Assembly (NCBI RefSeq): GCF_003464165.1
Contig: NZ_QSEK01000019.1
Location: 1 to 58,606, forward strand
Reading direction: 5' to 3'
Length of the DNA: 58,606 bases
Source of the DNA: Eubacterium sp. AM49-13BH
GTDB lineage: Bacteria; Bacillota; Clostridia; Lachnospirales; Lachnospiraceae
Both the position numbers and the translations under genes were made by a program. Within the stretch, counting starts at the first letter, position 1. The number at the start of each line of letters is the position of its first letter. The notes under the pieces are model-generated. The model had not been told where the DNA came from. It made no database searches and was given only the letters and a program-made list of their open reading frames with translations. Below are positions 1-9,796 of this stretch, piece after piece.

Positions 1-158
1 AAGGAAAAAATATAAATCAACCAAAATCTAAGTGTTTAATAAGATGTTTATATTTACTTTATATTCTTAGTTTTTTTCTTTAAACTATGGAAATTTATAA
101 TACAGGGCTGTATAATATTGCATATTTTTTTGATTACACATTCAGATTGGAGGATAAG

Positions 159-1772
159 ATGGCTGTTAAATATGTATTTGTAACAGGTGGTGTTGTTTCC
201 GGTTTAGGAAAAGGTATCACTGCCGCATCTTTAGGCAGACTGCTTAAAGCCCGTGGTTTTTCTGTAACCATGCAGAAGTTTGACCCTTATATTAATATTG
301 ATCCAGGTACTATGAACCCTATCCAGCACGGAGAAGTTTTCGTAACTGACGATGGTGCTGAGACAGACCTTGACCTTGGTCACTATGAAAGATTTATTGA
401 TGAGAGCCTTAATAAGAATTCTAATGTAACTACCGGTAAAGTATACTGGTCTGTATTACAGAAGGAACGCCGTGGAGATTTCGGTGGAGGCACAGTTCAG
501 GTAATCCCTCATATTACTAATGAAATAAAGAGCCGTTTTTTCAGAGATTATTCAACTGATGAAACTAAAATTGCAATTATAGAAGTTGGCGGTACTGTTG
601 GAGATATAGAGAGCCAGCCTTTCCTTGAGGCAATCAGACAGTTCCAGCATGAAGTCGGACATGAGAACGCAATTCTTATTCATGTAACGCTTATTCCTTA
701 TCTTAAGGCATCTGGTGAGATGAAGACTAAGCCAACTCAGGCAAGTGTTAAGGAACTTCAGGGAATGGGAATCCGTCCGGACATTCTTGTGTGCCGTACA
801 GAACATCCACTTGAGGCCGGTATCAAAGATAAGATAGCACTTTTCTGTAATGTACCTAAATCTCATGTACTTCAGAACTTAGATGTTGAGATTCTTTATG
901 ATGCACCTCTTGCAATGGAAGAAGAACATCTTGCACAGGTAGCATGTGAATGTTTACACCTTGACTGTCCAGAACCAGATCTTGATGAATGGAGAGCAAT
1001 GTGCAAGGCCTGGAAGAATCCTACTAAGAAGGTAACTGTTGCATTAGTTGGTAAATATATCCAGCTTCATGATGCTTATATCAGTGTTGTTGAAGCATTA
1101 AAGCATGGTGGTGTATATAATTCATGTGATGTAACTATCAAATGGATTGATTCAGAAACTGTAACTCCTGAAACTGCTGATGAGCTTCTCTCTGACGTAT
1201 CTGGCATATTAGTTCCAGGCGGATTTGGTGACAGAGGTACAGAAGGAAAGATTGAAGCTATCCGTTATGCAAGAGAGCATAATATTCCATTCTTAGGATT
1301 ATGCTTAGGCATGCAGCTTTCTATTGTTGAATTTGCAAGAAATGTTATAGGATATGACGACGCACACAGTGTTGAACTTAATCCTAACACAACCCACCCT
1401 GTTATACATCTTATGCCAGACCAGGAAGGCATTGATGATATCGGCGGTACATTAAGACTTGGTTCTTATCCTTGTGTACTTGATAAAACAAGTAAAGCTT
1501 ATGAACTCTATGGCGAAGAGCTTATACATGAACGTCACAGACACAGATATGAAGTTAATAATGATTACAGAAAAGTTCTTACTGAGAATGGTATGATGCT
1601 TTCAGGAATATCTCCTGACGGAAGAATTGTTGAGATGATAGAATTAAAGAATCATCCTTGGTTCGTTGCCACACAGGCTCATCCGGAGTTAAAGTCAAGA
1701 CCTAATCGTCCACATCCATTATTCAGAGGTTTCATAACAGCAGCACTTGAATATCAGGATAAAAACCATTAA
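159..1772 (+). CDS. pyrG: CTP synthase
   Basis: Makes CTP from UTP, ATP and glutamine, the last step of de novo pyrimidine nucleotide synthesis in the cytosol. The 537-residue product has the usual full length. The N-terminal amidoligase domain opens with the P-loop [10 protein letters not shown], and the C-terminal class I glutaminase domain carries [10 protein letters not shown] and the nucleophile-cysteine motif GLCLGMQ near residue 380, with a histidine/glutamate pair near the end (HPE). The reading frame is open from 87, but the ATG at 159 is chosen because GGAGG lies at 149-153 and the family N-terminus (KYVFVTGG) begins there. It stands alone and is followed by a strong hairpin terminator. 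Nothing in the leader clearly shows how it is controlled. Confidence 0.97.
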   Translation: MAVKYVFVTGGVVSGLGKGITAASLGRLLKARGFSVTMQKFDPYINIDPGTMNPIQHGEVFVTDDGAETDLDLGHYERFIDESLNKNSNVTTGKVYWSVLQKERRGDFGGGTVQVIPHITNEIKSRFFRDYSTDETKIAIIEVGGTVGDIESQPFLEAIRQFQHEVGHENAILIHVTLIPYLKASGEMKTKPTQASVKELQGMGIRPDILVCRTEHPLEAGIKDKIALFCNVPKSHVLQNLDVEILYDAPLAMEEEHLAQVACECLHLDCPEPDLDEWRAMCKAWKNPTKKVTVALVGKYIQLHDAYISVVEALKHGGVYNSCDVTIKWIDSETVTPETADELLSDVSGILVPGGFGDRGTEGKIEAIRYAREHNIPFLGLCLGMQLSIVEFARNVIGYDDAHSVELNPNTTHPVIHLMPDQEGIDDIGGTLRLGSYPCVLDKTSKAYELYGEELIHERHRHRYEVNNDYRKVLTENGMMLSGISPDGRIVEMIELKNHPWFVATQAHPELKSRPNRPHPLFRGFITAALEYQDKNH

Positions 1773-1792
1773 TTATATAATATATGCATAAC

Positions 1793-1843
1793 AAAAAAGC
1801 ATCACCTAACGAATCCGACTTTCGTATCAGGTGATGCTTTTTA
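1793..1843. terminator. Bidirectional intrinsic terminator
   Basis: A 9-bp perfect stem, GCATCACCT (1799-1807) with AGGTGATGC (1829-1837), has an A-tract on its left and a T-tract on its right. It lies between the convergent pyrG (+) and BlaI-type gene (-), so it can end transcription from both sides. Confidence 0.9.
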
Positions 1844-1864
1844 TTGCTTTTGCTAATGTAATTG

Positions 1865-2254
1865 TTACTTATTAAGACCATTAAGAATCTTCTTAATTCT
1901 CTTAATTTCATCATCTTCTAACTTCTGTGATTCACAGATAGAAGCTACCATGTCAACAGCCTTTCCATTGAACCAGAAGTCAGCCTCTTCCTTTAACAAC
2001 TGTCTTCTGTATTCTTCTTCTGAACGAAGAGGATGAATAAATGCTGCCTTTCCTTTACGGTATGTGTCAACAAACCTCTTGTCCTTCAACTTACCTACGA
2101 AAGTAACAACTGTTGTCCTTGCGTAATCCTTACCATAATCGTCTCTTAACTGATCAATAAGTTCCTGCACAGGTATGTCCTGTGGTGCCTCCCATATAAG
2201 CTTCATAATTAATGCTTCACATGGACTTAATTCGTTAAAATGATTTCTGCTCAT
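1865..2254 (-). CDS. BlaI/MecI/CopY-type transcriptional repressor
   Basis: A 129-residue winged-helix repressor of the penicillinase-repressor family. The N-terminal part (ELSPCEALIMKLIWE, then VQELIDQLRDDYGKDYARTT) matches the helix-turn-helix and recognition region, and the C-terminal half is the helical dimer region. The frame is open further upstream, but the ATG at 2254 has AAGGAGGG just before it (2258-2265), so the shorter start is preferred. Classical members are released by a BlaR1/MecR1 protease encoded next door. None is present here, so the inducing signal and targets are unknown. It is followed by the shared terminator with pyrG. Confidence 0.85.
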   Translation of the reverse strand: MSRNHFNELSPCEALIMKLIWEAPQDIPVQELIDQLRDDYGKDYARTTVVTFVGKLKDKRFVDTYRKGKAAFIHPLRSEEEYRRQLLKEEADFWFNGKAVDMVASICESQKLEDDEIKRIKKILNGLNK

Positions 2255-2351
2255 AAAACCCTCCTTAGGCTTTCCATAGATATACATATTATCCATTATA
2301 CTGCCTTTGTAAATGTTTTTCAACTCATTAATTGACAGTATGCTATAAATT

Positions 2352-3029
2352 TCACAATTGTATTGCTGATAATCTGAACTTATCTATTTTTTTCTCTACA
2401 ATAATGAAATTCTGGGGAATTCCACCTACATAGGCTTTAATTTTCCCCTGCTCTAATATATAAACTATTTTATCTAAAACTTCAAGCACACCAAAACCTG
2501 TAGCCTTGCCATATGCCTCTTTCAAAGTCCATATTCTGAAGAATCTCTCATCACTTTCGGCTTCTTCTATCCAATCAGACTCAGCCTTGTCAAAAAAGCG
2601 CCGTGCCAGATTCTGTCTACCTTTGCGGCCTCCTTCTATATCAATTCCGACTGGTTTATCGCCTATAACACATACTACATAGTTAAACGAATGAGAGATA
2701 TTGAAAAAAATTTCACGATGTAACAAAAAATATGGTTTTCCTTGCAAATTATAAGCTATTTCATAATCAAAACACTGATTATTTGCTTCTATCACAGAAA
2801 AAATGTCCACATTTTCATAGTAAACACTATCGCCTTCTCCGTTCACTCTGCTGCTCCATTTTCCTACTGCATAATTAAGAAGTAGTCCTGCTGTCACAGT
2901 TTGCAGCTTATTTTCACGCATTTTCATCTTATCAGCCTTAACTCTCCTGTATTCCGGAATAAGCGAATACGCCTTTTCATATATCTTTTCATCTGCTAAT
3001 GCATCTGTAGTTGTCACAAATATCATCAT
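2352..3029 (-). CDS. 4'-phosphopantetheinyl transferase, Sfp type
   Basis: Transfers the phosphopantetheine arm of CoA to a serine of carrier proteins. The family signatures are clear: GIDIE (Mg2+ binding, about residue 130) and WTLKEAYGKATG (about residue 170), with FNISHS before them. At about 225 residues it has the Sfp/EntD length rather than the short AcpS length, so it could serve a secondary-metabolite carrier, although no such carrier or synthetase is in the window. It may also activate the acyl carrier protein encoded at 49.5 kb. The start is uncertain among two adjacent ATGs and an upstream TTG, and the ribosome-binding site is weak. Confidence 0.88.
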   Translation of the reverse strand: MMIFVTTTDALADEKIYEKAYSLIPEYRRVKADKMKMRENKLQTVTAGLLLNYAVGKWSSRVNGEGDSVYYENVDIFSVIEANNQCFDYEIAYNLQGKPYFLLHREIFFNISHSFNYVVCVIGDKPVGIDIEGGRKGRQNLARRFFDKAESDWIEEAESDERFFRIWTLKEAYGKATGFGVLEVLDKIVYILEQGKIKAYVGGIPQNFIIVEKKIDKFRLSAIQL

Positions 3030-3100
3030 AATCAATCACCATCTATACGCTTATTGTCTGTGCATCCGCCATATAACGCTTAGAAAATACGAATACTATA

Positions 3101-3225
3101 TCACCCCTTAGGCATAAGTGTCTCACCATTTCTTAACACTGCTGCAAGAATCAGTCCCCTTGGAAGGTTAAGCCCGCATAACCAATCTGGATAATGTCAA
3201 ATATACGTTTTTTCTTGTTATTCAC
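3101..3225 (-). pseudogene. Remnant of a K+ channel/TrkA-type protein
   Basis: Read on the minus strand from a GTG at 3225 behind GGAGG (3236-3240), the first codons give NNKKKRIFDIIQIG, which resembles the N-terminus of clostridial voltage-gated K+ channel proteins. In another frame, ending at the stop at 3101, the sequence reads GLNLPRGLILAAVLRNGE then TLMPKG, closely like a TrkA_C (RCK C-terminal) domain. The middle of any such gene is absent and the two pieces are out of frame. I read it as a collapsed gene. The TrkA_C similarity is recognised by eye and is the firmer half; the N-terminal match is weaker. Confidence 0.55.
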
Positions 3226-3239
3226 CGTATCCCATCCTC

Positions 3240-4289
3240 CTACTTAAGCATATACCACGGAAGCAGCAATGCTCTTATATATTTTGCAAATGGCACATAT
3301 GCCGTTATGTTAATGAATACCGGACATAATATGAGACACGCTATAAGAAGCACCGGTATTATTGAAATCATTGCACTGGCACTCCTTACAGGTATTGCCA
3401 CAAGCCATGCAAATAAAGTAACTGCTATTACATACACAGCTATATGCAGTAAATCTGCGGCCCCCTTAAGCTGTCCTGCCACCGCAAGTGTTAACATTGC
3501 TGATACTGCAAAAAGTACACACGATATGAATGCATACAGCGGCTTTCCTGCAACACGGTACATACGAGGCAGTGTTATAAATGTTCCTGAATTCTTATCA
3601 AGATAATATTCCACGATTCCAAAAAGTCCGCCTATATATACAAGAATTATAAGCAATGCCCTTAACGGAAACTCTCCTGTCTTATCTTCAAGCTGTGTCC
3701 CATTATCCCGTACACCATCTAACACCTTAAAATCAATTCTGAATGTGTCATCTCCGGATATGTATTCCTCGTACCCTTTTCTTATCTCTTCCTCTGCCTT
3801 TTCTGAATGCTTTTTAAATATGTCTACAGAATTAACATAATTAACTGCAACCTCAGGCGAATATGCCTTAAACATAGCAGAAAAGAATATCTCATCAGTC
3901 ATTGAGCTGACAAAATCTGACCTGCATATGATAAGCTCTATAATGTCTCTGTAGCTGCCACTGTCAAGCTTATCCTTAAGCCCTGTACCAACTACATAGC
4001 CACACTCTGTTCTTTTATTCATTATATCCTGTTCAAGCTTTTCCTGCGATTCTGCTTCGTAGAATTGAACTGAATAATTGCCATTCACAAGATAATCTCT
4101 TGTCATTATGGCAATCTTATCGTCATCTTCAAACACTATTCCAACCCTTACAGGCCCTGTTTCCTTAAGAGACGCGGTATGCGTAATTATTAACGCTGCA
4201 ACCGGCATTGCAATAAGCGCCACGACAATCACAGGATTCTTTAACTGCCTTTTAACAAGCAGATACAGCCAGTATAACAATCTTTTCAT
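3240..4289 (-). CDS. ABC-2 type transporter permease, second subunit
   Basis: A 349-residue membrane protein with one N-terminal transmembrane segment (about residues 15-37), a long extracytoplasmic region of about 160 residues, and a cluster of five hydrophobic segments at the C-terminus. This is the layout of DrrB/YhaP-like ABC-2 exporters. It overlaps the previous gene by one base (TAATG), so the two subunits are probably made together with the ATPase encoded upstream in transcription. Substrate unknown; exporters of this layout often handle peptides, lipids or drugs. Confidence 0.8.
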   Translation of the reverse strand: MKRLLYWLYLLVKRQLKNPVIVVALIAMPVAALIITHTASLKETGPVRVGIVFEDDDKIAIMTRDYLVNGNYSVQFYEAESQEKLEQDIMNKRTECGYVVGTGLKDKLDSGSYRDIIELIICRSDFVSSMTDEIFFSAMFKAYSPEVAVNYVNSVDIFKKHSEKAEEEIRKGYEEYISGDDTFRIDFKVLDGVRDNGTQLEDKTGEFPLRALLIILVYIGGLFGIVEYYLDKNSGTFITLPRMYRVAGKPLYAFISCVLFAVSAMLTLAVAGQLKGAADLLHIAVYVIAVTLFAWLVAIPVRSASAMISIIPVLLIACLILCPVFINITAYVPFAKYIRALLLPWYMLK

Positions 4290-5569
4290 TATCTGTCTCT
4301 CCTTATCTTAACCGCCAATGCCCCTGCTGCCTGAAATATAATTATCCACAAAACATTTGTTATAATGGTACTGATATCCACAGTTCCCTTAATTATCTGA
4401 CCTGCAAGTGTGAATAAGCCGTTAGTCGGAAGATACATGCCAACAACCCGCACCCCCGGCGCAAGAAATGCTGATGAAACAATACATCCGGATGCATACA
4501 TGCACGCCATTCCAAGGATACACACCGTAATAACTGAATACACCGTGTCGTCGACTACGGAGAATATACAGTTTATAAATGAAACTGCTGCATACACAAG
4601 CACCACAATTCCCAGTGTGGAAGCAATGAATTCTCCAACTGTCGAAACTGCCATAACTCCTGATATTGCAGGTATCCCCAGCCTCATTACATTAATTATA
4701 ATAAAAAGCACTTCAAATATCACTATATACACAATGCCAAATCCGGTAGTTCTTGCAATTCCTGTATCAAATGCTGATATTCCCACACCTTTAAGACTCT
4801 TTGCAAGTGTTCTGCTATCACCCTTCATATTACCGGCGCATGTTATTGCGCTAAATAAAAGCATCATTACAATTGCTGTACATACATAAAACTGTACTGT
4901 ACTCAGACCTTCTTTAGCCGATATATCCCTTGTCTTAAAGTATATGCTTCTGTTAAGCGCATATGAAAGATATATGTCATTAAGCTTATTCTCATGTGTT
5001 CCACGCAGCCCCTTGTAATTCTTAAGCACACCATTGAACAAATCGTCAAATGTATATATCCCCGCTTCTGCAGTTGCAAGGTCAGAGCCTCCTGCCCTCA
5101 CCATCTCACGGAATATCATCGAGGTATTATTAACGCCCTCTGACTGACACACAACCTCAACAGGTGTATTCTCGCCCGACATAATATCACTTATCATATT
5201 CTCTGGCACAATAATAGCCATAACATAATAATTATTTCTTAAACCATCTATAGCCTTCTGTCTGTCAGTATATTCAAATGTACAGACATTCTTAATTGTG
5301 TCTATCTCACTGACATAATTGAATGCCATCTTAATATATCGAAACTCCTTATTATTATCTGCCGAATCAGAGTTTTCTGTATCATCATAATCAGGATACA
5401 CAACAGCAACCTTCATCCTCATGTCACTGTCCTGTGCCGTTGCAATGCCTATGCATGTACTTATTGCAATAACAAGCACTGCCGTCACTATCGTACCCAG
5501 AATTATCTTCGGTATAGATAAAAATGCGGATTTAATCTGCAATTTTAATAATTCCAGTTTCCTTCTCAT
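4289..5569 (-). CDS. ABC-2 type transporter permease, first subunit
   Basis: A 426-residue permease with the same architecture as its neighbour: an N-terminal membrane segment (about residues 17-45), a large extracytoplasmic loop containing a VAVVYPDYDDTE stretch, and five or six C-terminal membrane segments starting near residue 225. It belongs to the ABC-2 membrane family. It starts 18 bp after the ATPase gene and ends in a one-base overlap with the second permease, so ATPase plus two permeases form one heteromeric exporter. The transported molecule cannot be read from the sequence. Confidence 0.8.
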   Translation of the reverse strand: MRRKLELLKLQIKSAFLSIPKIILGTIVTAVLVIAISTCIGIATAQDSDMRMKVAVVYPDYDDTENSDSADNNKEFRYIKMAFNYVSEIDTIKNVCTFEYTDRQKAIDGLRNNYYVMAIIVPENMISDIMSGENTPVEVVCQSEGVNNTSMIFREMVRAGGSDLATAEAGIYTFDDLFNGVLKNYKGLRGTHENKLNDIYLSYALNRSIYFKTRDISAKEGLSTVQFYVCTAIVMMLLFSAITCAGNMKGDSRTLAKSLKGVGISAFDTGIARTTGFGIVYIVIFEVLFIIINVMRLGIPAISGVMAVSTVGEFIASTLGIVVLVYAAVSFINCIFSVVDDTVYSVITVCILGMACMYASGCIVSSAFLAPGVRVVGMYLPTNGLFTLAGQIIKGTVDISTIITNVLWIIIFQAAGALAVKIRRDR

Positions 5570-5587
5570 CTAATCCCCCAATTAAAT

Positions 5588-6271
5588 CTATCTGTGAATA
5601 ATCTCTAAAAGCTCATTGCCGGTAACCGGATGGTCAAGTTCATTAAGCTTACCATTCTTTAAAAGGTACATTCTGTCAGCAAGCTTTAATTCACCTTCTT
5701 CGTGGCTTGTTATAATGACTGTACCTCCGCTTTTCGTGTAAGCAGACAGATAATTCATAATATCCTGTTTACACACAATATCCAGTGAAGCACCCGGCTC
5801 ATCTAATATAAGTACAGGTGGATTCTTAGCCAGTGCACAGCATATGCTTAAACGCTTCTTCATGCCTCCTGACAGCTTATCAACACGTTTGTCAAGATAT
5901 CCTGACACTCCTAACACTGCAGGAACACCGCCCTGTAAGTCTGCTTCCATATTTCTTCCGGTATCACAGTACCAGAATTTAAGATTATCCCTTGCCGACA
6001 GCTTCTCCATAAGCGGATTCTCCTGCGGCACAAAACCTATATATTTCTGAAACAACTTTGCATCTGCAAATGCATCAATGCCGTCTATCTTAAGACTTCC
6101 TCCATCAGCCTTAAGACTTCCTGCAAGTATCTCCAGAAGAGTAGATTTGCCACAGCCGTTGGCACCGACTATGGCAATATACTCTCCGCTGGCAGCATGA
6201 AACGAAGCGCCGTTAAGCACTGTCGTTTTCCTGCCATATGATTTTCTAATATTCTCCGCCTCTATAAACAT
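5588..6271 (-). CDS. ABC transporter ATP-binding protein
   Basis: A 227-residue nucleotide-binding subunit with Walker A GANGCGKST (about residue 37), Q-loop in GFVPQENPL, signature KLSGGMKKR, Walker B PVLILDEPGASLD and switch histidine in TSHEEGE. All catalytic positions look intact. It has GGAG eight bases before its ATG. It energises the two ABC-2 permeases immediately downstream. It begins 15 bp after the heterodimeric exporter gene, so the two exporters may share one transcript. Confidence 0.9.
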   Translation of the reverse strand: MFIEAENIRKSYGRKTTVLNGASFHAASGEYIAIVGANGCGKSTLLEILAGSLKADGGSLKIDGIDAFADAKLFQKYIGFVPQENPLMEKLSARDNLKFWYCDTGRNMEADLQGGVPAVLGVSGYLDKRVDKLSGGMKKRLSICCALAKNPPVLILDEPGASLDIVCKQDIMNYLSAYTKSGGTVIITSHEEGELKLADRMYLLKNGKLNELDHPVTGNELLEIIHR

Positions 6272-6286
6272 ACATATATCTCCACA

Positions 6287-8038
6287 TTAATTCTGGGCTG
6301 CTGTATCAAACTGGCTGTAATACAGCTTGTGATAGAATCCGTTCTTAGCCAGTAATTCTTCATGATTACCCTGCTCTATAATATGTCCGTCTTTCATAAC
6401 AAGAATAACATCCGCAGACTGGATAGTTGAAAGTCTGTGGGCTACGATAAAGCTTGTTCTTCCCTCCATCAGCTTTGCAAATGCGTTCTGTATCTTTATT
6501 TCTGTTCTTGTATCAATAGAAGATGTAGCCTCATCAAGAATAAGCATTGGCGGCTTTGCAAGCATAATTCTTGTAATACATAAAAGCTGCTTCTGCCCCT
6601 GCGAAAGGCTTCCGCCATCCTCGCCTATAACTGTGTCGAATCCATTAGACATTCTCTTGATGAATCCATATGAATGCGCTGCCTTTGCTGCAGCAATAAT
6701 CTCTTCCTCTGTAGCGTCCGGCTTACCCATAACAATATTCTCTCTTATAGTCCCTGACTTTAGCCATGTCTCCTGAAGAACCATACCAAAGCCCTGTCTT
6801 AAAGACTTTCTGGTCATCTGTCTTATATCAGTTCCTGATACATCAATGCTTCCGCTGTTAACATCATAGAATCTCATAAGAAGATTAATAACTGTCGTCT
6901 TTCCACAACCCGTAGGTCCTACAATCGCTATTCTCTGTCCCTTCTTAACATGAAGATTGAAGTTCTCAATAAGCTTCCTGTCAGATACATAGGAAAAGCA
7001 TACATCATTAAGATCAACTGTTCCGTCGACCTCTTCAACAACCTTAGCGTCTTTAGCATCAGGAATCTCAGGCTCTTCTTCAATAAGTTCAAATATTCTG
7101 GCTGCACAGGCAAGAGCGTTCTGAAGCTCTGTGACAACGCCTGATATTTCATTAAAAGGTTTAGTATACTGGTTGGCATAACTTAAGAAGCTTGATAACT
7201 GGCCAACTGTGATACCGCCATTGATAGCTGAAAATGCACCAACAATCGCAACGCTTGCATATACAAGGCTGTTTACAAATCTTGTTGAAGGGTTAGTAAT
7301 AGATGAGAAGAAGATTGCCTTTAAGGAATACTTCTGAAGTCTTTCATTAATCTCATCAAATTTTCTTACCGCCTCATCTTCATAGCCATAAGCCTTAACT
7401 ACCTTCTGTCCGCCAATCATTTCATCAATAAGTGCTGTCTGCTCGCCTCTTGTCTCAGACTGAAGTTTGAACATGCTGAAGGTCTTTCTGGCAATAAAGC
7501 TTGCAACTAAAAATGAAAGTGGCGTGATAACAACAACTGCCAGTGTAATCTTAGCATTAATTGTAATCATGAATATAAGTGTTCCAAGTATAGTCATGAC
7601 ACCTGTAAAGAACTGTGTGAATCCCATAAGCAGACCATCTGCAAACTGGTCAACATCAGCAATTACACGACTCACAATCTCACCATATGAATGTCCGTCA
7701 ATGTATTTTAGTGGAAGAACCTGAATTTTCTCTATAGCCTCATTTCTAATGTCTCTGGTTACTTCATATGTGATTCTGTTGTTACATATGTTCATAAGCC
7801 ACTGTGAAAGTGCTGTAATTCCAACAAATATACCAATTCTTATAAGTATATTCACAATCTTTGCAAAATCCACATTATTCACACCGATAATGCAGTCAAT
7901 TCCACGGCCTACAAGAATTGGTACATAAAGTGTAGTTGCAACAGTTACTGCTGCCATAATAAGCGATAATATTATAAAAAAGCTGTGCTTCTTAATTCTT
8001 TTAAGGAGTTTTACAAATGTTGATTTATTCTTCTTCAT
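6287..8038 (-). CDS. Heterodimeric ABC exporter, subunit with catalytic NBD
   Basis: A 583-residue half-transporter: six transmembrane segments (type I exporter fold, residues about 15-300) followed by an ATPase domain. Walker A is GPTGCGKTT, Walker B is PMLILDEATSSID with the catalytic glutamate, and the switch histidine is present in VAHRLST. The signature is the non-canonical LSQGQ. This is the pattern of the TM288/LmrD half of heterodimeric exporters, in which a weak signature faces the partner's dead site. It overlaps the partner gene by one base (TAATG). Likely a multidrug or peptide exporter; the substrate is unknown. Confidence 0.9.
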   Translation of the reverse strand: MKKNKSTFVKLLKRIKKHSFFIILSLIMAAVTVATTLYVPILVGRGIDCIIGVNNVDFAKIVNILIRIGIFVGITALSQWLMNICNNRITYEVTRDIRNEAIEKIQVLPLKYIDGHSYGEIVSRVIADVDQFADGLLMGFTQFFTGVMTILGTLIFMITINAKITLAVVVITPLSFLVASFIARKTFSMFKLQSETRGEQTALIDEMIGGQKVVKAYGYEDEAVRKFDEINERLQKYSLKAIFFSSITNPSTRFVNSLVYASVAIVGAFSAINGGITVGQLSSFLSYANQYTKPFNEISGVVTELQNALACAARIFELIEEEPEIPDAKDAKVVEEVDGTVDLNDVCFSYVSDRKLIENFNLHVKKGQRIAIVGPTGCGKTTVINLLMRFYDVNSGSIDVSGTDIRQMTRKSLRQGFGMVLQETWLKSGTIRENIVMGKPDATEEEIIAAAKAAHSYGFIKRMSNGFDTVIGEDGGSLSQGQKQLLCITRIMLAKPPMLILDEATSSIDTRTEIKIQNAFAKLMEGRTSFIVAHRLSTIQSADVILVMKDGHIIEQGNHEELLAKNGFYHKLYYSQFDTAAQN

Positions 8039-9780
8039 TATGCTACACCCCCTTCTGAATCTGCTTTCTTAAACTGTGATTCATATATCTCTTTATAAAC
8101 CTCACAATTTGCAAGAAGCTCGTCATGTGTTCCCATTCCTGCAACCTGTCCGTCATCTAATACGATAATGAAATCAGCATACATAAGTGATGCCGCTCTC
8201 TGTGAAACTATGAACACAGTAGGAGAATTGTTCATTCCCCTTATAGCTTTTCTAAGGGCTGCATCAGTTGCAAAATCAAGGGCTGATGCACTGTCATCAA
8301 GAATAAGCACATCCGGCTTTCTTACGATTGCTCTTGCAATAGTAAGTCTCTGTCTCTGACCACCTGAAAGGTTCTTACCGCCCTGCTCTATAACATAATC
8401 CAGACGTCCCTGCTTAGAATCTACAAATTCCTTAGACTGTGAAATCTCAAGTGCTTCATCTATCTGCTCATCAGTAGCACCCTTCTTTCCCATCCACATA
8501 TTCTCTCTTATAGTCCCTTTAAAAAGTACTGCTTTCTGCATAACGATGCCGACCTTATTTCTTAAAGTCTCAATATTGTAATCTTTAACATTGACGCCAT
8601 CGACAAGTACTTCACCCTGTGTAGTGTCATACAGTCTTGGTATAAGATTTACAAGGCTTGATTTACCTGAACCGGTGCCGCCGATAACACCGATTGTCTG
8701 GCCTTTCATAGCCTTGAAATTAATTCCTTCAACTGAAGGTGCACCTGAACCGCTGTAGGTAAGTGAAACATTTTTAAATTCAACGCTCGGTGTCTCTTCT
8801 TTAGCATCAACATTGTTAACATCACCATCTGACATTCCTGATTTTACCTCGAATACAGACTCGATTCTGCCTGCACATGCAAGTGCTTTAGTTATTGTAA
8901 TGATAAGATTGGCAAGCTTGATAAGTTCAACTAATATCTGTGACATATAATTGTAAAGTGCAACGACCTGTCCCTGTGTAAGCGCACCGGCGTTAACTCT
9001 TACTCCACCAATCCATATAAGTGCAATTATTGATACATTTACAACAACATAAGTAAGCGGATTCATAAGTCCTGATATCTTACCAACAAATTTCTGCAAT
9101 CTGTTAAGGCTTTCGTTATCGTTTTTGAAACGCTTAATCTCATCCTGTTCCTTATTGAATGCTCTGATAACTCTCACACCGGTAAGGTTCTCTCTTGTTA
9201 TTCCAAGAATCTTATCAAGTCCTGACTGTACATTTTTGTACATAGGTCTTGTTGCAAGCATGATACCGAATACGATAAGTGCAAGTACCGGGATTGCCGC
9301 AACAAATACAAGTGCTGCCTTCACATCAATAGTAAATGCCATAATCATCGCACCAAATACAATAAATGGTGAACGAAGGAACAGTCGCAGTACCATGTTG
9401 ATACCATTCTGTACCTGATTAATATCACTTGTCATTCTTGTTACAAGTGTCGATGTACCAAGTGTATCCATCTCTGTGAATGAGAATGTCTGGATATGTG
9501 CAAATAAACTGTGTCTCATTCCGGTTGCTGCTCCAACTGCAGCCTTGGCGCTGAAATACTGTGCTGTTATGGCACATACAAGTCCTATGATTGCAAGAAG
9601 TATAAGCATAAGACACATCTGCATAATGTATCCCTTATCCGCATTAACAATACCCCTATCGATAACTGATGATACCACCAGCGGCACAAACAACTCAAAT
9701 ATTGCTTCGAGCATCTTAAAAAGCGGTGCCAGAACGCATTCCTTCTTGTAATCCTTAAGGAATCTCATAATCATTTTCAT
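8038..9780 (-). CDS. Heterodimeric ABC exporter, subunit with degenerate NBD
   Basis: A 580-residue half-transporter with six N-terminal membrane segments and an ATPase domain. Walker A is GGTGSGKSS and the signature LSGGQRQ is canonical, but the residue after Walker B is aspartate (VLILDDSASALD) and the switch histidine is replaced by glutamine (IVSQRAAS). These two substitutions are those of TM287/LmrC-type halves, which keep a non-hydrolysing site. The complementary changes in the downstream partner make a heterodimer very likely. The gene follows the FliB-like gene after 16 bp. Confidence 0.9.
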   Translation of the reverse strand: MKMIMRFLKDYKKECVLAPLFKMLEAIFELFVPLVVSSVIDRGIVNADKGYIMQMCLMLILLAIIGLVCAITAQYFSAKAAVGAATGMRHSLFAHIQTFSFTEMDTLGTSTLVTRMTSDINQVQNGINMVLRLFLRSPFIVFGAMIMAFTIDVKAALVFVAAIPVLALIVFGIMLATRPMYKNVQSGLDKILGITRENLTGVRVIRAFNKEQDEIKRFKNDNESLNRLQKFVGKISGLMNPLTYVVVNVSIIALIWIGGVRVNAGALTQGQVVALYNYMSQILVELIKLANLIITITKALACAGRIESVFEVKSGMSDGDVNNVDAKEETPSVEFKNVSLTYSGSGAPSVEGINFKAMKGQTIGVIGGTGSGKSSLVNLIPRLYDTTQGEVLVDGVNVKDYNIETLRNKVGIVMQKAVLFKGTIRENMWMGKKGATDEQIDEALEISQSKEFVDSKQGRLDYVIEQGGKNLSGGQRQRLTIARAIVRKPDVLILDDSASALDFATDAALRKAIRGMNNSPTVFIVSQRAASLMYADFIIVLDDGQVAGMGTHDELLANCEVYKEIYESQFKKADSEGGVA

Positions 9781-9796
9781 AAGAAAGCTTCCTCCG

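Noticed and set aside
6928..7179. Small minus-strand frame inside the exporter gene, and many similar antisense frames
   Set aside because: They lie inside strongly supported genes in other frames and lack ribosome-binding sites.
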